Source: Nitrospinota bacterium (lineage in GTDB: Bacteria; JAUXIQ01). From it: DNA of 7,744 nucleotides. Each line of letters opens with the position of its first letter. Position 1 is the stretch's first letter. The position numbers were made by a program, and so were the translations under genes. The stretch lies in the NCBI GenBank assembly GCA_030620925.1, contig JAUXIQ010000083.1, positions 1 through 7,744 on the forward strand, read 5' to 3'. The notes under the pieces are model-generated. The model was not told the DNA's origin, ran no database searches, and saw nothing but the letters and a program-made list of their open reading frames with translations. Below are positions 5,315 through 7,744 of this stretch, piece by piece.

Positions 5315-5740
5315 TTAGAAAAAATATTTATATATCATGTCAAATCTTCCATGGCGGATAAGGTAGGCCCCTGAGAAACGCATCACTTCCTTTATTTGTC
5401 GTCGGTAATCGTTTGCGAAGCAGTGCTCAAGGCACTTCTTGCAGCGGGGTTTAGGGTCGAAGGGGCACAGCAGCCGTTTGGTGGCGCCGTGCATCAGCAG
5501 CCGGCTGCATTCATCGCACAGGTCCACCCTCGCTCCATCGAGTACAGCGGCCAGTTTCCCCTGCGCCGTGAAAGGTTCCTTAGGGTTGTGGATATGATTG
5601 CACCGGCAGTAGATTTGGACAAATTTTACGAGGACGCGGATGTCCTTTTTCGCCCTGGGGAAATCGAGGCAGTGTTCGACCACGTAGATTTCGCGGGGTA
5701 TTTCGTCGCATAACTTTTCGGTTCCCGCACTCTCAGCCAT
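5315..5740 (-). CDS. ygbA: YgbA-family protein (nitrous oxide-stimulated promoter family)
   Basis: A 141-residue cysteine-rich protein of the YgbA_NO family. The E. coli member is induced by nitric oxide through NsrR, and its exact biochemical role is unsettled. Family landmarks are VQIYCRCNHIH (41-51), DLCDECSRLL (73-82), KRLLCPF (88-94), KPRCKKCLEHCF (97-108) and the closing MRFSGAYLIRHGRF (120-133), equivalent to MRYAGPRMLLRHP in E. coli. Ten cysteines are present: 11, 24, 45, 47, 75, 78, 92, 100, 103 and 107. Several are arranged as CxxC pairs that could bind a metal or Fe-S cluster. Compared with E. coli YgbA it has a longer N-terminus, with two extra cysteines, and an insert of about 15-20 residues between the first two motifs. 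The ATG at 5740 is the first in frame (a stop lies just upstream), with a modest GGTGA at 5751-5747. The FNR-like site upstream fits nitrosative-stress control. Confidence 0.85.
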   Translation of the reverse strand: MAESAGTEKLCDEIPREIYVVEHCLDFPRAKKDIRVLVKFVQIYCRCNHIHNPKEPFTAQGKLAAVLDGARVDLCDECSRLLMHGATKRLLCPFDPKPRCKKCLEHCFANDYRRQIKEVMRFSGAYLIRHGRFDMIYKYFF

Positions 5741-5818
5741 TTTCTTTCACCAGTTCAAGCATCGGTTCAAGTGGACATCCGCATCCTCGATTAGGAAGGA
5801 GGGGTTATTATGATATTA

Positions 5819-5860
5819 AATATATACGTAGTAAGGATACGCGTAATTGACCGAAGTCAA
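5819..5860 (-). promoter_or_regulatory. FNR/HcpR-like activator site with class II promoter, for the ygbA-like gene
   Basis: A second perfect TTGAC-N4-GTCAA palindrome (5847-5860) lies between the ATPase/TPR gene's stop and the ygbA-like start. On the minus strand TATATT (5824-5819) lies 22 bases further on, the same spacing as at 5261-5302. This again centres the palindrome near -41.5 for a start around 5812, with a leader of about 70 bases. Several AT-rich hexamers overlap here, so the -10 choice is less certain than the palindrome itself. Confidence 0.62.
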
Positions 5861-5919
5861 GATTGGAGGAAATATACGGAATTTGACAAATAGAGGAGTT
5901 CTGCAATAGATGCGTCTTC

Positions 5920-7744
5920 TTACGATAATTCTTCGATGAGGGCCTTTGCGTCTTTGAGGTCGGCGGTGTCGAAGCCTTCGGTGAACCAGGTGTAGACAGG
6001 GGCGAGCAGGTCGCGGGCTTCTTCACGTAAGCCCTGACTCTGCCAAAGTCGGCTCAGGCTCATGGCTGCCCTGAGTTCCAATGATTTAGCTTGCTGGCTC
6101 CGGGCAACTTCTAGGGCCTTATTAAAACATGCCTCCGCCTCTGCCTGATTCCCCTCGTATTGAGCCAGCAACAACTCCCCCTTGAGGCGATGCAGCTCCG
6201 CCTCTATATAACGCTCCCCAGTTTTATCAACTGTGCCCAGCGCTTCTGAAAGCGCCGTTAGTCCTTCCTTTGACTGCCCCGCTTCCCCATATGCTTCAGC
6301 CAGAAGGGAAAGCATAATTGGCCGCCCCATCTCTGCCCCAGTAGCCCGGAGGGCAACTAAACCCTGGCGTAACTGCGTAATCCCTTCCTCTCCCTTTCCC
6401 TGTTTGGCCAGCGACCAGCCCCGCAGGAGTTTCCCCGCAACCAAATAGAACGTATACCCATGCTCTGTGCAAAGCTCAATGCTTGTCTCTGCATTCTCTT
6501 GAGTTAGTTGCTCCTCTTGGCGGTGCTGATGGACCAAAGCAGCAAGAATAAGGGCGTGGGCCAGGTTAAAGGGGTGAGAAGGCTCCTTGGCCAAGGTCAA
6601 CGCTTCGTGGCTCCTCTCCCGGGCCTGGTCCTGATGGCCAAGATACCATAGGACACGGCCTGCATAGGATAGGCAGCCCACCCCGAGGTCCAATCCGGGG
6701 CGGTACCGCTGAGGATCATAGAGGGTAATCCCTTGCTCCAGGTGCTCTCGAGCAGAGTCAAACTTTCCAAGTAAAAAAAAGGTTACCCCCAGCGCATAGT
6801 GAGCCTCGGAGAGGAGAGCCGTTTTTTGCTGCCGCTGGGCCAGCGTGAGGAGCTGTTCTCCCAGCTCAAGAGCCATCTGCAACTCCGCCCGCACATTATA
6901 AAACCCCCACAGCCCCGCCAGCACTCTGAAGAGCTGAGGGTTTTTCCCCACCTTTTGGCACAGCTCCCGCGCTCGGGTGTAGGCCAGTTCCACTTCCGGG
7001 TCAGCAAAGCCCTTGGTAGCCATCACAACTAAGCCGTGGGTGATTTGCAACGTAAGTTCTTGTTGTGCACGCTGGGGAGTGTCTGTTAGTGTCTTGAGCA
7101 GCTCCAGTCCTTTGGTGACATGGCTGACAGCTTCCACATTGGCCGAGCGCCGCATAGCGCGCTGACTCGCCTGTTGCCAGTAACCGATAGCCTGCTCATT
7201 CAGGCCCGCCTCAGTGTAGTGATGGGCCAGCATTTCATAGAACTCTTCCAACCTCTTCGCGTAGAGCTCTTCTATGGTCTTTCCAATCTCTGCATGAACC
7301 TCCTTCCTCCTCCGTATCAATATAGAATCATAGACTACCTCCTGGGTCAGGGCATGCTTGAAGATATAAATCGATTGAGGAAATATACCTCTCTCATAGA
7401 GGAGCTCCGAGTCTTTTAAAGCTGAGAGATGTGATAATAGTTCCCGTTCCGATAGGCCCGTCACCTTCTTGACCAGATCATAGCTGAACTCTCTCCCAAT
7501 TACAGACCCCTTCTGGAGAACCTCCTTGGCTTCCTCGGGCATCGAGTCCACCCTAGCCATAATGACGTCCTGGATAGTGCTTGGTACTGCAACAGAAATG
7601 ATATCTTTTGATATACCGTATCTGCCATTCCTGCTCTCTATGATATTCAGCTCTTTAAGCGATTTAATCAGCTCCTCGATGAAAAAGGGGACCCCTTCCG
7701 TCTTCTCAAGAATAAACTCCTCAAGTCCACTCTCTATTTGCTCC
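5920..7744 (-). CDS. Large ATPase/TPR signalling protein, C-terminal part (partial at the window edge)
   Basis: The frame stays open from the stop at 5920 to the right edge, so the Met at 7560 is internal and the true start lies outside. The 61 codons beyond it read as the end of an ATPase module (EKTEGVPFFIEELIKSL, then VPSTIQDVIMARVDSMPEEA). A winged-helix-like stretch follows (SVIGREFSYDLVKKVTGLSE, FKHALTQEVVYDSI). The remainder is a long TPR-type helical array (for example HHYTEAGLNEQAIGYWQQAS, QAEAEACFNKALEVARSQ). It closes with the family-typical LLAPVYTWFTEGFDTADLKDAKALIEEL. Proteins with this tail are large STAND-like signalling ATPases, often with an N-terminal class III adenylate/guanylate cyclase domain; whether one is present here cannot be seen. 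The gene may be the first of the minus-strand series, but the FNR-like promoter after its stop suggests that ygbA is separately transcribed. An eight-T run on the coding strand (about 6773-6780) is in frame. Confidence 0.88.
   Translation of the reverse strand, partial: EQIESGLEEFILEKTEGVPFFIEELIKSLKELNIIESRNGRYGISKDIISVAVPSTIQDVIMARVDSMPEEAKEVLQKGSVIGREFSYDLVKKVTGLSERELLSHLSALKDSELLYERGIFPQSIYIFKHALTQEVVYDSILIRRRKEVHAEIGKTIEELYAKRLEEFYEMLAHHYTEAGLNEQAIGYWQQASQRAMRRSANVEAVSHVTKGLELLKTLTDTPQRAQQELTLQITHGLVVMATKGFADPEVELAYTRARELCQKVGKNPQLFRVLAGLWGFYNVRAELQMALELGEQLLTLAQRQQKTALLSEAHYALGVTFFLLGKFDSAREHLEQGITLYDPQRYRPGLDLGVGCLSYAGRVLWYLGHQDQARERSHEALTLAKEPSHPFNLAHALILAALVHQHRQEEQLTQENAETSIELCTEHGYTFYLVAGKLLRGWSLAKQGKGEEGITQLRQGLVALRATGAEMGRPIMLSLLAEAYGEAGQSKEGLTALSEALGTVDKTGERYIEAELHRLKGELLLAQYEGNQAEAEACFNKALEVARSQQAKSLELRAAMSLSRLWQSQGLREEARDLLAPVYTWFTEGFDTADLKDAKALIEELS

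Noticed and set aside
5883-5888. TTGACA as a plus-strand -35 near the end of the ATPase/TPR gene
   Set aside because: No plus-strand gene follows it and the -10 candidate 17 bases on (ATAGAT) is poor.
7558-7560. Met at 7560 as the start of the ATPase/TPR protein
   Set aside because: The frame continues upstream to the window edge with typical ATPase-family sequence, so this Met is internal.
1-7744. CRISPR arrays, insertion sequences, tRNA or rRNA genes
   Set aside because: No regularly spaced repeats, transposase motifs, terminal inverted repeats or RNA-gene signatures were seen on either strand.

Overview
The window looks like bacterial chromosome, probably from an anaerobe. It is of moderate GC, has strong AGGAGG-type ribosome binding sites, and combines acyl-CoA metabolism genes, a Fur-family regulator, cysteine-rich redox-type proteins, a YgbA-family nitrosative-stress protein and a large ATPase/TPR signalling protein. 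That mix, plus two TTGAC-N4-GTCAA palindromes of the CRP/FNR (HcpR-like) type, would fit a sulfate-reducing or syntrophic Desulfobacterota-like lineage. The taxonomy is inference and a Chloroflexota origin cannot be excluded.

Left part (30-1901, minus strand): a phosphotransferase of the kind linked to acyl-CoA dehydrogenases (751-1767) is followed by a broken enoyl-CoA hydratase/isomerase gene (30-624). The pseudogene has lost about 65-70 central codons and its reading frame. Each gene has its own recognisable promoter, and the octamer CCGGTTCG lies exactly 4 bases after the -10 hexamer in both. This suggests one regulator controls both genes.

Middle part (2030-4202, plus strand): a sigma70-like promoter leads into a probable three-gene operon. 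It encodes an IPT/TIG plus NHL beta-propeller protein, a bifunctional nuclease (DUF151) and a Fur-type metalloregulator, with gaps of 71 and 53 bases. A hairpin with a nine-base A/T run (4228-4261) separates it from the convergent minus-strand genes.

Right part (4291-7744, minus strand): a two-gene unit encodes a ferredoxin-less cysteine-rich protein (4734-5210) and a short HD-domain protein (4291-4704). Upstream lies a ygbA-like gene (5315-5740), and then the C-terminal part of a large ATPase/TPR protein that runs off the window. The cysteine-rich gene and the ygbA-like gene each have a TTGAC-N4-GTCAA palindrome, and in both cases a -10-like hexamer sits at the same distance (22 bases). That is the class II activator layout and points to a small FNR/HcpR-like regulon that may respond to nitric oxide or to oxygen/redox. 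This is the most interesting part of the window.
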